DNA of 64,000 nucleotides from an uncultured Polaribacter sp. (GTDB lineage Bacteria; Bacteroidota; Bacteroidia; Flavobacteriales; Flavobacteriaceae): NCBI RefSeq assembly GCF_947497125.1, contig NZ_CANMFI010000002.1, positions 412,748 to 476,747 of the forward strand, read 5' to 3'. Shown piece by piece: positions 56,766 to 64,000 of this stretch (position 1 is its first letter; each line of letters starts with the position of its first letter). The notes under the pieces were generated by a model. It saw only the letters and a program-made list of their open reading frames with translations, ran no database searches and was not told where the DNA came from. The position numbers and the translations under genes were made by a program.

Positions 56766-56886
56766 AAAAGAAACATTTTTAGATGAATTGCAAAGATAGT
56801 TTTTATTGATTAAATGTAAGTTTCAAATCAAAGAAAGCCTGCCATTACCCCTTTAAATAGTTGTTATTTTGAATAAAACAGGTTTT

Positions 56887-57789
56887 TTAGGTTGTTTGTG
56901 TTTGTTTTTTAGGTTGTTTTGTAACCAAATAAACGCCACAAAAGATAAGTAGTGTTGCTCCAATTTTTATCAAACTTAAAGAATCGCTACCAACAATAAG
57001 CGCAAATACCGTGGCAATTACGGGTTGTAAATAAATAAAAACACTTACAGTTGTTGGTTTTAGTTTAGATAAACCATACAGATTAAAAAGATACGTTACA
57101 CAAGAAGTAAAAATTACAACAAAGCCAATGTTCCAATAAATAGTATTGGGTATTTCTTGCCAAACAACTTCACTTATTTCTTGATATCCAAAAGGCACCA
57201 CAAAGATAAGACCAAAGAGATATAGCCATTTTACAAATACAATTGGGTGGTATTTTGCAATTAAACTTTTAGCCAGTACTAAATACAGGCCATAAGAAGC
57301 GGCATTAATAAATACCAAAAAGTTTCCAAAGCCAGTATTGGTGGCGTTTTCTGTAATAGATTTGCCATAAGTAATTAGTAAAATAGCCCCAATAAGACCA
57401 ATAAAAATTCCTAAAATTCTTAATTTACCAATAGATTTTTTAATTAAAATACTAGAAAACACAAGCACCATAATTGGCGAAGTAACCATCATTACAGAGG
57501 CGCTAATTGGCGTTGTTAAGCTAAGCCCTTTAAAAAAAGCCAACATATTTATTGCAATACCAAAAACAGAGGCTAAAAATATTTTCTTGTAATCTTGCTT
57601 TTCTATTTTTTTAGCTTTGATGAATAAGCCAATTGTCCAAAAAATAACAGTAGCACCGATTACTCTTACCAAAATAAACGCATACGGTTTTAAATACATA
57701 GGCATTACCTCTTTTGCTATGGTATAGTTTACACCATAAATTAGTGTTGCAATGCAAACAGCTATTAAGGCTACTATTCTTTTGTTCAT
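56887..57789 (-). CDS. EamA/DMT-superfamily transporter
   Basis: The 300-residue protein is hydrophobic with about ten transmembrane helices in two EamA repeats. The first begins RIVALIAVCIATLIYGVNYTIAKEVMP and the second around residue 155 (FGNFLVFINAASYGLYLVLAKSLI), each with the family's Pro/Gly pattern. DMT transporters export or exchange small metabolites. The substrate is unknown. Confidence 0.88.
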   Translation of the reverse strand: MNKRIVALIAVCIATLIYGVNYTIAKEVMPMYLKPYAFILVRVIGATVIFWTIGLFIKAKKIEKQDYKKIFLASVFGIAINMLAFFKGLSLTTPISASVMMVTSPIMVLVFSSILIKKSIGKLRILGIFIGLIGAILLITYGKSITENATNTGFGNFLVFINAASYGLYLVLAKSLIAKYHPIVFVKWLYLFGLIFVVPFGYQEISEVVWQEIPNTIYWNIGFVVIFTSCVTYLFNLYGLSKLKPTTVSVFIYLQPVIATVFALIVGSDSLSLIKIGATLLIFCGVYLVTKQPKKQTQTT

Positions 57790-57850
57790 GCTATTTTTTA
57801 ATTAGTATTTGTAGTGCAAAGTTGCACATAAATTTTAAAATAAGATGTAA

Positions 57851-57884
57851 AAAAAGGGCTTCAAAATACATTGAAACCCTTTTT
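57851..57884 (-). terminator. terminator after the LysM/BON gene
   Basis: Arms 57851-57864 and 57871-57884 pair along 14 positions with a 6-nt loop. The only plus-strand C/A mismatch is a G-U pair in minus-strand RNA, and the minus strand ends in a U run. It is 24 bp past the stop at 57908. Confidence 0.75.
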
Positions 57885-57907
57885 AAATTTGGTTGATTGT
57901 TTTTTAA

Positions 57908-58378
57908 TTAGTCTACCAATGGTGGTATTCTTAATACTTGACCAGGATAAATTTTATCAGGATGAGACAACATTGGTTTGTTTGCCTCAAAAATTACTGG
58001 GTACTTCATTGCGTTACCATAGTATTCTTTTGCTATTTTACCTAAAGTGTCTCCTTTAGCAACTGTATGAAATTGAGCCATTAAAGCCTCTTCTACTACA
58101 GCAACTTCTTTTACAGACATATTGTCTTCTACAGATGCAACACCGTTTGTGTTACCAGCAACAAGAACTACTTTTTCTTTTGTTGCTAAATCTGTTGCTT
58201 CTCCCCAAATTTTTACAGCATCATCATCTACTTCTATAGATAAATCTGCTACTTCTAGTTGATGAGATGCAATAGCGTCTCTTAATTGACCAGATTTCTC
58301 TGCATTTTCTTCTTCTGTTGTTTTACCGATGCCGAATACAGATGCACCAGCGTTTTTAATGAATGAAAAAATCCCCAT
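57908..58378 (-). CDS. BON-plus-LysM domain protein (YgaU/Kbp-like)
   Basis: The 156-residue protein has no signal peptide. It starts MGIFSFIKNAGASVFG, has a BON domain at about 28-95 (IEVDDDAVKIWGEATDLATKEKVVLVAGNTNGV) and a LysM domain at about 103-153 (HTVAKGDTLGKIAKEYYGNAMKYPVIFEANKPM...YPGQVLRIPPL). This is the layout of E. coli YgaU/Kbp, a cytoplasmic K+-binding protein. K+ binding here is inferred from architecture only. It is transcribed alone with its own terminator. Confidence 0.9.
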   Translation of the reverse strand: MGIFSFIKNAGASVFGIGKTTEEENAEKSGQLRDAIASHQLEVADLSIEVDDDAVKIWGEATDLATKEKVVLVAGNTNGVASVEDNMSVKEVAVVEEALMAQFHTVAKGDTLGKIAKEYYGNAMKYPVIFEANKPMLSHPDKIYPGQVLRIPPLVD

Positions 58379-58475
58379 TTTTTAATTGTTTTTGTTAATA
58401 ATTCGATTTTTTTTGTAGTGCCAATATACAATTTTTATCCAATTACACTACATTTGTTGTAATAACTTAAAGAAG

Positions 58476-59129
58476 ATGAAAATACATAATCTTACTCAGC
58501 AACCTTCAGTTTTAAATACTTTTATCGCTGAGATTAGAGACCCAAAAATTCAAAAAGATTCTTTACGTTTTAGAAGAAATATAGAAAGAATTGGAGAGGT
58601 AATTGGGTACGAACTTAGTAAAGATTTGTTGTATAAATACCAAGAGGTAACGACACCTTTGGGTGTAAAAAAAATGCAATTACTACAAAACGAGGTGGTT
58701 TTATGCTCTATTTTAAGAGCGGGTTTACCATTACACCAAGGGTTGTTAAATTATTTTGATGCTGCAGAAAATGCTTTTATTTCTGCTTACAGAAAACCCT
58801 TAAAAGCAGCTGATGATTTTGAAATTATTGTAGAGTATTTTGCAACACCATCCATAGAAAACAAAACAATGCTTTTGGCAGATCCTATGCTGGCAACGGG
58901 TCAAAGTTTAGTGGCAGTATATAATGCCATCAAAGAACAAGGAATTCCGAAAGAGATTCATATAGTTGCTGTTATAGCGGCCAAAGAAGGAATCGAATTT
59001 ATAAAAAATCATTTTCCAGAAAACACTCATTTGTGGGTAGCAGCCATAGATGATACACTAGATAAAAAAGGATATATTATACCGGGTATTGGTGATGCTG
59101 GTGATTTGGCTTTTGGCACTAAGTTATAG
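58476..59129 (+). CDS. upp: uracil phosphoribosyltransferase
   Basis: The 217-residue enzyme makes UMP from uracil and PRPP. It shows SILRAGLPLHQGLLNYF and the PRPP-binding loop LADPMLATGQSLVAVYNA, and ends VPG-like with IPGIGDAGDLAFGTKL. A TACATTTG element at 58449-58456 may be its -7 promoter. Its last six bases overlap the stop of the convergent DUF6427 gene. Confidence 0.96.
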   Translation: MKIHNLTQQPSVLNTFIAEIRDPKIQKDSLRFRRNIERIGEVIGYELSKDLLYKYQEVTTPLGVKKMQLLQNEVVLCSILRAGLPLHQGLLNYFDAAENAFISAYRKPLKAADDFEIIVEYFATPSIENKTMLLADPMLATGQSLVAVYNAIKEQGIPKEIHIVAVIAAKEGIEFIKNHFPENTHLWVAAIDDTLDKKGYIIPGIGDAGDLAFGTKL

Positions 59130-60059
59130 CCAGAAGAAAGTTATAAAAGTTCCCACCAATAAAAGGCTAAATAAAATATTTTTAATAATTCTATTCTTAA
59201 AAACTTCTAAACCATTTGCAATAATGATTGTTGCAGGGATGGTTAAAAATACTATTTCCGAACCATTTTTTTCAACTTCCGTTAAAGCAAATAGTATTGC
59301 GACAACTAAATTTACAATTAGTAGCAACCAGCTCATTTTAAAAGAGTTGTTTACAGATAGTGCTTTAGGAGTTTTAATAATAAGGCATCCAAAAGTTAGC
59401 AGTAAAATAGTTGTTGTTAACCATAAATGATATCCTTTACTGTAAAAATACATGTTGTTAAAACCTTCGAAATTAACGGTTTCAAAAAAAGTATAACTAA
59501 AACTTTCTTGTTGCCAAAACAAGTAAGTACCATAAATAATTAGTGGAGAAATAAAACCAATAACGGGGGTAATTAAGGTATGAAACGTTATTTTTTGATG
59601 TAATAAAATAGCAGTATAAAGCAGTGCTACAAAAAGAATAGAATTAGGGGCTATTAAACACAACATACCAAGCCAAAAACCACTATCAAAAAGTTTTTTA
59701 ATAACCTTTTTAGAAGATTTTAAACTGTATATTTTTCTTAAAAAAAATAAATGAGTTAGCAGTAAAAAAAGTGTTTTAACAGCTATTAAATTTGGCAAAA
59801 ATAATATTAAGGCCAAAGTAAATAGAAAAAAACCAAACGAATTATCTAAAGTTAGCTTGTTTTTTGAGACAACAAAATGATAAAAGAAAAAAATAGCTAC
59901 AAACAAAAAGAATAAAAAAACACTCTTAAACACATTAGGCCAAGAGGTTTGATGGTCGAAAAGACTAGAAAAAATAACGATTAAAAAACAGCAAAAAAAC
60001 AATCCGAAGTAGATTGTAAAATTGATTGGCTTAGATTTCTCTAAAAAATTGGCTAGCAT
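59124..60059 (-). CDS. DUF6427-family integral membrane protein
   Basis: The 311-residue protein is hydrophobic, with roughly eight to ten predicted membrane segments (e.g. FTIYFGLFFCCFLIVIFSS, VFLFFLFVAIFFFYHFVV, ITFHTLITPVIGFISPLIIYG). It starts MLANFLEKSKPINFTIYFG. Such proteins sit next to upp in many Flavobacteriaceae, which supports the family call. Function unknown. It is divergent from the DUF6341 gene, and that gene's promoter overlaps its start. Confidence 0.85.
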   Translation of the reverse strand: MLANFLEKSKPINFTIYFGLFFCCFLIVIFSSLFDHQTSWPNVFKSVFLFFLFVAIFFFYHFVVSKNKLTLDNSFGFFLFTLALILFLPNLIAVKTLFLLLTHLFFLRKIYSLKSSKKVIKKLFDSGFWLGMLCLIAPNSILFVALLYTAILLHQKITFHTLITPVIGFISPLIIYGTYLFWQQESFSYTFFETVNFEGFNNMYFYSKGYHLWLTTTILLLTFGCLIIKTPKALSVNNSFKMSWLLLIVNLVVAILFALTEVEKNGSEIVFLTIPATIIIANGLEVFKNRIIKNILFSLLLVGTFITFFWL

Positions 60060-60079
60060 TGTTTCTTTTGTTATTTTTG
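60049..60079 (+). promoter_or_regulatory. promoter of the DUF6341-trmB genes
   Basis: TTG (60049-60051) and TATTTTTG (60072-60079) are separated by 20 nt, an exact fit to the Bacteroidota TTTG / TAnnTTTG promoter. It lies 22 bp before the DUF6341 ATG and overlaps the first codons of the divergent DUF6427 gene. Confidence 0.65.
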
Positions 60080-60100
60080 CAGTGTAAAGATAATTAAGTT

Positions 60101-60310
60101 ATGATAGCAAGCAATATTTTTAGATGGATTGGTAGTTTATTTACAGATTTATTATTCATTCCTTTTGATTGGTTAAGAAAAGGCGATTTCAATTGGTGGT
60201 CTTCAAACGCAATAAACTGGATGTTTTTAGCTGTTTTATTAGTGCTTTTTGCTTATTGGATGGGTCAATCTGTTAAGTTTAAGAACGAAGGGAAAGAAGA
60301 TAAAGCATAA
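60101..60310 (+). CDS. DUF6341-family small membrane protein
   Basis: The 69-residue protein has one clear transmembrane helix (about 40-56, INWMFLAVLLVLFAYWM) after an amphipathic, Trp-rich start (IFRWIGSLFTDLLFIPFDWLRKGDFNWWSSN) and a charged tail. It is conserved next to upp and DUF6427 in Flavobacteriaceae; function unknown. Nine bp separate its stop from the trmB start, so the two are co-transcribed. Confidence 0.85.
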   Translation: MIASNIFRWIGSLFTDLLFIPFDWLRKGDFNWWSSNAINWMFLAVLLVLFAYWMGQSVKFKNEGKEDKA

Positions 60311-60319
60311 AAAGATACT

Positions 60320-60991
60320 TTGGGAAGCAAAAATAAACTGAAGCGTTTTAAAGAAAACGAAACATTTAAAAATGTCATTCAGCCTACTCGAGAAGAAGTA
60401 ATTACCAACTTTTCTCACAAAGGCGCATGGCATTCTTTTTTTGGTAATAGCAACCCTATTGTAGTAGAGTTAGGTTGTGGTAAAGGAGAGTATACCATTG
60501 CACTTGCTCAAAAAAATCCCGATAAAAATTTTATTGGTATCGATATAAAAGGCGCTCGTTTCTGGAGAGGCGCTAAAACGGCTATCGAAGAAAATTTACC
60601 AAATGTTGCCTTTGTAAGAACGCAAATTGAACTAGTAGATTTTATTTTTGCAGAAAATGAAGTTTCAGAAATCTGGATTACTTTTCCAGATCCGCAGATA
60701 AAATTTCAGCGTACAAAGCATCGAATGACTAATGCGAACTTTCTTAAAAAATACCATCATATTTTAAACCAAGAAGGCATTGTAAATCTTAAAACAGACT
60801 CAGAGTTTATGCATGGTTATACCTTAGGGTTGTTGCATGGAGAAGGGCACGAGGTTTTATATGCCAACCACACAGTTTATAAAAATGAAGGTGCACCAGA
60901 AGAGGTAACAGCAACCCAAACCTTTTACGAAAAACAATATTTAGAAGTCGATAAAGCAATTACTTATATTAAGTTTCGACTAAAGTATTAG
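60320..60991 (+). CDS. trmB: tRNA (guanosine(46)-N7)-methyltransferase
   Basis: The 223-residue SAM enzyme methylates G46 in tRNA. It shows the SAM motif VVELGCGKGEYTIALAQKNPDKNFIGIDIKG, WITFPDPQIKFQRTKHRMTN (active-site PDPQxK) and LKTDSEFMHGYTL. The start is TTG at 60320, giving MGSKNKLKRFKENETF, the normal N-terminus of flavobacterial homologues. Confidence 0.95.
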   Translation: MGSKNKLKRFKENETFKNVIQPTREEVITNFSHKGAWHSFFGNSNPIVVELGCGKGEYTIALAQKNPDKNFIGIDIKGARFWRGAKTAIEENLPNVAFVRTQIELVDFIFAENEVSEIWITFPDPQIKFQRTKHRMTNANFLKKYHHILNQEGIVNLKTDSEFMHGYTLGLLHGEGHEVLYANHTVYKNEGAPEEVTATQTFYEKQYLEVDKAITYIKFRLKY

Positions 60992-61057
60992 CGATAGTCA
61001 TTCTAAATTTATTTCAGCATCCAAAAAGTTTTGTACAATAAATAGTATCTTAACTTC

Positions 61058-61402
61058 GTGAAAGTGAAAGAATCCGACAATTTTTTTGAAAAAGTATACC
61101 AAGTAGCCCGTTTAATTCCTTTAGGTAGGGTAACTAGTTACGGCGCAATTGCCACTTTTTTAGGTGCTGCACGTTCGGCAAGAATGGTGGGTTGGGCAAT
61201 GAACAACTCTCACAATCAACAAGAAGAAGTACCTGCACATAGAGTAGTTAACAGAAAAGGATTGTTAACAGGAAAACATCATTTTGATGGCACTAACTTA
61301 ATGCAACAGTTGTTAGAAAACGAGGGGATTGTTGTTGTTGAAAACCAAATTCAGAATTTTGATAAAATATTCTGGAACCCGAGTGAAGAGCTGTCTAAAT
61401 AA
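61058..61402 (+). CDS. alkyltransferase-like (ATL) protein of the MGMT family
   Basis: The 114-residue protein matches only the C-terminal domain of O6-methylguanine-DNA methyltransferase (FFEKVYQVARLIPLGRVTSYGAIATFLGAARSARMVGWAMNN). The acceptor-cysteine motif PCHR is PAHR here (VPAHRVVNRKG). ATL proteins cannot accept the alkyl group; they bind alkylated bases and flag them for nucleotide excision repair. The start is GTG at 61058. It sits between trmB and mrp. Confidence 0.92.
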   Translation: MKVKESDNFFEKVYQVARLIPLGRVTSYGAIATFLGAARSARMVGWAMNNSHNQQEEVPAHRVVNRKGLLTGKHHFDGTNLMQQLLENEGIVVVENQIQNFDKIFWNPSEELSK

Positions 61403-61460
61403 ATACAGCAAATACTATAATTTACATTTATCAAAGTATAGAAAATCGTCATCTACTCGC

Positions 61461-61491
61461 TTTATTTTCTGAACACTTAGCCGTATCTTTG
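61461..61491 (+). promoter_or_regulatory. putative promoter of mrp
   Basis: TTTA (61461-61464), 19 nt, then TATCTTTG (61484-61491), 26 bp before the GTG start of mrp. The -7 element is a perfect TAnnTTTG. Confidence 0.5.
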
Positions 61492-61517
61492 CAATCAAGA
61501 TTAAATAAAAATAAGAC

Positions 61518-62657
61518 GTGAGTTTTACAAAACAAGATATTTACAAAGCATTAGAAACAATTACTGCTCCAGGAGAAGGTAAAAGTTTGGTAGAAAATAA
61601 AAATGTAACAAACGTAGTAACTTTCGGCGACGAGGTTATTGTAGATGTAACGATAAGCAACCCAACTTTACAGGCAAAAAAGAAGATAGAGACAGCCATT
61701 TCTGATGCTATCAAGGCGAATGTAAAAGAGGATATTCAGGTAAAAATAAATGTAAAAGTAGAAAAGCCTGCTGTTAAAGAAAACCCGAATTTAATTCGAG
61801 GAAAAGAAATACCAAACATTAAAAACATCATTGCCATTGCATCAGGTAAAGGTGGTGTTGGTAAATCTACCATAACAGCAAATACGGCAATTTCATTAGC
61901 AAAAATGGGCTTTTCTGTAGGTGTTTTAGACGCAGATATTTATGGTCCATCACAGCACATCATGTTCGATGTCGAAAAAGAAAAACCACTTTCTGTAAAT
62001 GTAGATGGGCGATCTAAAATGAAGCCTGTAGAAAATTACGGAGTAAAATTATTGTCTTTAGGGTTTTTTACAAATCCAGACCAGGCAGTAATTTGGAGAG
62101 GTCCCATGGCTTCTAAAGCATTAAATCAATTAATTTTTGATGCAGCTTGGGGCGAGCTCGATTTCTTGTTAATCGATTTACCTCCAGGAACAGGAGATGT
62201 GCACTTATCTATTGTACAAGCTTTACCAATTAATGGTGCGGTAGTGGTTTCTACACCACAAAATATTGCCTTGGCAGATGCAAAAAAAGGAGTTGCTATG
62301 TTTCAACAAGACAGTATTAAAGTACCCGTTTTAGGAATCATCGAAAATATGGCTTACTTTACACCAGCAGAGTTGCCAGATAACAAATATTATATTTTTG
62401 GTCAAGATGGTGCAAAAAACTTGGCAGCAGATATCAATACTCAGTTTTTAGGCGAAATTCCTTTGGTACAAAGTATTCGTGAAGCCGGAGATGTTGGGCA
62501 TCCTGTAGCCTTACAAAACGGCACTGTTTTAGAGAAATCTTTTAACGAGATTACCAAAGAAATGGTGGCGCAATTAATAAAAAGAAACGAAAACTTACCA
62601 CCAACAGAAGTTGTTAGAATTACAACAATGAGTGGTTGTAGCTCCGTGAAAAAATAA
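61518..62657 (+). CDS. mrp: Mrp/NBP35-family Fe-S cluster carrier ATPase
   Basis: The 379-residue protein has an N-terminal MIP18 (DUF59) domain (ALETITAPGEGKSLVENKNV...) and a P-loop ATPase domain. The deviant Walker A is IASGKGGVGKSTI at about 109-121, followed by VLDADIYGPSQHIM and DLPPGTGDVHLSI. Mrp proteins assemble and deliver Fe-S clusters. The C-terminus MSGCSSVKK has a single Cys. The start is GTG at 61518. The NifU-like gene follows after 5 bp, consistent with joint Fe-S function. Confidence 0.95.
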   Translation: MSFTKQDIYKALETITAPGEGKSLVENKNVTNVVTFGDEVIVDVTISNPTLQAKKKIETAISDAIKANVKEDIQVKINVKVEKPAVKENPNLIRGKEIPNIKNIIAIASGKGGVGKSTITANTAISLAKMGFSVGVLDADIYGPSQHIMFDVEKEKPLSVNVDGRSKMKPVENYGVKLLSLGFFTNPDQAVIWRGPMASKALNQLIFDAAWGELDFLLIDLPPGTGDVHLSIVQALPINGAVVVSTPQNIALADAKKGVAMFQQDSIKVPVLGIIENMAYFTPAELPDNKYYIFGQDGAKNLAADINTQFLGEIPLVQSIREAGDVGHPVALQNGTVLEKSFNEITKEMVAQLIKRNENLPPTEVVRITTMSGCSSVKK

Positions 62658-62662
62658 AGCAT

Positions 62663-62899
62663 ATGACAGCACAAGAAACATTAAATAATGTAGAAAAAGC
62701 ATTAGAAGAAATTCGTCCTTTTTTAATGAACGATGGCGGAAACATCAAACTTTTATCCATAGAAGACACCATTGTAAAAGTACAATTAGAAGGTGCTTGT
62801 ACGGGTTGTTCTGTCAATCAAATGACTTTAAAAAATGGTGTAGAGGCTACCATAAAAAAGTATGCGCCACACATTGTAGAAGTTATAAATGTTGCTTAA
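62663..62899 (+). CDS. NifU-like Fe-S scaffold/carrier protein
   Basis: The 78-residue protein consists of just a NifU C-terminal domain: VEKALEEIRPFLMNDGGNIKLLSIED and the cluster-binding CxxC in LEGACTGCSVNQMTLKNGVEATIKKY. It binds a labile Fe-S cluster for transfer. It is coupled 5 bp downstream of mrp. Confidence 0.94.
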   Translation: MTAQETLNNVEKALEEIRPFLMNDGGNIKLLSIEDTIVKVQLEGACTGCSVNQMTLKNGVEATIKKYAPHIVEVINVA

Positions 62900-62943
62900 A
62901 CTGATAAAAATCAGGTTTTAAAAACTATAAAAAATATATTTTT

Positions 62944-63033
62944 GGGCGTTCCCAAGCAAAAAAGCTTGGTCAGGCTTTGCACTATATCTTTTTTGAGAAA
63001 TACAAAAAAGGATGTCGTTTCAATCCTTAACGC
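62944..63033 (+). ncRNA. three-helix structured intergenic element (Bacteroidota dispersed repeat)
   Basis: Three helices can be drawn: outer GCGTT (62946-62950) with AACGC (63029-63033); CCAAGC (62952-62957) with GCTTGG (62964-62969), A6 loop; and ATCTTTTTT (62986-62994) with AAAAAAGGAT (63004-63013), one G-U pair. The wording GGGCGTTCCC...CTATATCTTTTT...AACGC is one I recognise as recurring between genes in many Bacteroidota. Whether it is a transcribed RNA or a DNA repeat is not known to me. Confidence 0.5.
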
Positions 63034-63062
63034 ACTCATCAAAATCTAAAATTTTTATCAAA

Positions 63063-64000
63063 ATGATAAAAACAGACATACTTATTATTGGGGCCGGACC
63101 CACAGGTTTATTTACTGTTTTCGAAGCAGGATTGTTAAAATTACGCTGCCATTTAATTGATGCATTACCGCAACCAGGCGGACAATGTTCTGAGATTTAT
63201 CCGAAGAAACCAATTTATGATATTCCTGCATATCCAGAAATTCTTGCGGGCGATTTAACCGATAAATTATTAGAGCAAATTAAACAATTTGAGCCAGGAT
63301 TTACTTTAGGTGAACGCGCAGATACCATAGAAAAACAAGAAGACGAAACTTTTATTGTAACAACTAATAAAGGCACAAAACACCATGCAAAAGTAGTTGC
63401 AATTGCGGGTGGTTTAGGCTCTTTCGAACCTAGAAAACCACCAATTCCTAATATTGTAGATTTTGAAGACAAAGGGGTAGAGTATATTATTCGTGATCCA
63501 GAATTTTACAGAAATAAAAAAGTAGTAATTTCTGGTGGCGGAGACTCTGCTTTAGATTGGTCTATATTTTTAACAGACGTTGCAGCATCTGTAACCTTAA
63601 TTCATAGAAGAAACGAATTTAGAGGCGCTTTAGATTCGGTAGATAAAGTACAAGAATTAAAAGATGCAGGTAAGTTAAAGCTTATTACACCAGCAGAAGT
63701 AAAAGGAATTGTTGGTACAGAAAAAGTAACAGGTGTTTCGGTTGTGCAAAACGGAGAGGCGCCTTTTACCATAGAAACCGATCACTTTATTCCGCTTTTT
63801 GGCTTGTCTCCTAAACTAGGTCCTATTGCAAATTGGGGATTAGAAATAGAAAAAAATGCGATTAAGGTAAATAATGCGTTAGATTATCAAACCAACATTC
63901 CGGGTATTTATGCCATTGGCGATGTAAACACTTATCCTGGTAAATTAAAGTTAATTCTTTGTGGTTTTCACGAAGCAACGTTAATGTGCCAAAGCGCTTA
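63063..64000 (+). CDS. ferredoxin--NADP reductase type 2 (YumC-like), truncated by window end
   Basis: The first 312 codons are present, with an open frame at the window edge. It starts MIKTDILIIGAGPTGLFTVFEAG (FAD motif GAGPTG), then PQPGGQCSEIYPKKPIYDIPAYP, NADPH motif VVISGGGDSALDWSIFL, and the second FAD motif GIYAIGDVNTYPGKLKLI. The FxPLFGLSPKLGP segment and the absence of a CxxC active site separate it from thioredoxin reductase. It reduces ferredoxin or flavodoxin with NADPH, or the reverse. It follows mrp and the NifU-like gene, a fitting neighbour for Fe-S assembly. Confidence 0.93.
   Translation, partial: MIKTDILIIGAGPTGLFTVFEAGLLKLRCHLIDALPQPGGQCSEIYPKKPIYDIPAYPEILAGDLTDKLLEQIKQFEPGFTLGERADTIEKQEDETFIVTTNKGTKHHAKVVAIAGGLGSFEPRKPPIPNIVDFEDKGVEYIIRDPEFYRNKKVVISGGGDSALDWSIFLTDVAASVTLIHRRNEFRGALDSVDKVQELKDAGKLKLITPAEVKGIVGTEKVTGVSVVQNGEAPFTIETDHFIPLFGLSPKLGPIANWGLEIEKNAIKVNNALDYQTNIPGIYAIGDVNTYPGKLKLILCGFHEATLMCQSA

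Noticed and set aside
59089-59430. 113-codon plus-strand frame after upp
   Set aside because: Antisense to the DUF6427 membrane protein; its composition reflects the complementary strand.

Overview
The window is from a member of the Flavobacteriaceae (Bacteroidota). Supporting signs are the low GC content, SusC/SusD pairs, type IX secretion (T9SS) C-terminal domains, promoters of the TTG-N19/20-TAnnTTTG type, many short lipoprotein signals, and flavobacterial gene neighbourhoods (upp next to DUF6427 and DUF6341, Mrp next to NifU-like). A marine, Polaribacter-like source is an inference.

Bases 1-24,600 form a sugar-utilisation locus in three blocks. The minus-strand block 15565->1 encodes SusC, SusD, two very long FG-GAP/ASPIC lipoproteins, a vanadium-haloperoxidase-like lipoprotein, an anchored GyrI-like protein, a GH13 alpha-glucosidase and the first codons of what looks like a GH97 enzyme. 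A divergent LacI-type regulator starts at 15786. A second minus-strand operon (22019->16833) encodes an exported TIM-barrel isomerase, an MFS permease, a Gfo/Idh/MocA dehydrogenase, a cytosolic TIM-barrel protein and a DUF1080 lipoprotein. It is divergent from a GMC dehydrogenase and its Tat-exported small subunit. The second and third blocks together resemble 3-keto-glycoside metabolism. An identical 22-bp palindromic site lies beside lacI/susC and between the two sugar-oxidation operons, so one LacI regulator probably controls all of them.

Bases 24,620-41,900 hold an azurin lipoprotein and a 16.5-kb gene for a giant T9SS-secreted adhesin-like protein. The latter has a beta-helix region, eleven exact-period 87-residue YDG repeats, MBG-type domains, seven 116-residue cadherin/CSPG-like repeats and a sorting tail. 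Its signal peptide is cut off from the rest by an in-frame TAA.

Bases 42,300-44,600 hold an AbiEi/AbiEii type IV toxin-antitoxin pair, a tRNA-Leu(CAA), and a GIY-YIG nuclease gene placed between that tRNA and a broken copy of the tRNA's 5' part. The broken copy carries two inverted 20-bp palindromic insertions.

Bases 44,600-64,000 are mostly housekeeping: prs, rplY, pth, queD, GH3-like, M23 peptidase, nadD, gmk, yicC, a DMT transporter, LysM/BON, upp, trmB, an alkyltransferase-like protein, mrp, a NifU-like protein and a truncated ferredoxin-NADP reductase. Less routine items here are a LamG/FISUMP plus T9SS protein pair, a predicted kelch-TM-winged-helix membrane regulator, a 27-codon membrane microprotein gene, and a three-helix structured intergenic element upstream of the reductase. 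No transposase, rRNA or CRISPR array was seen.
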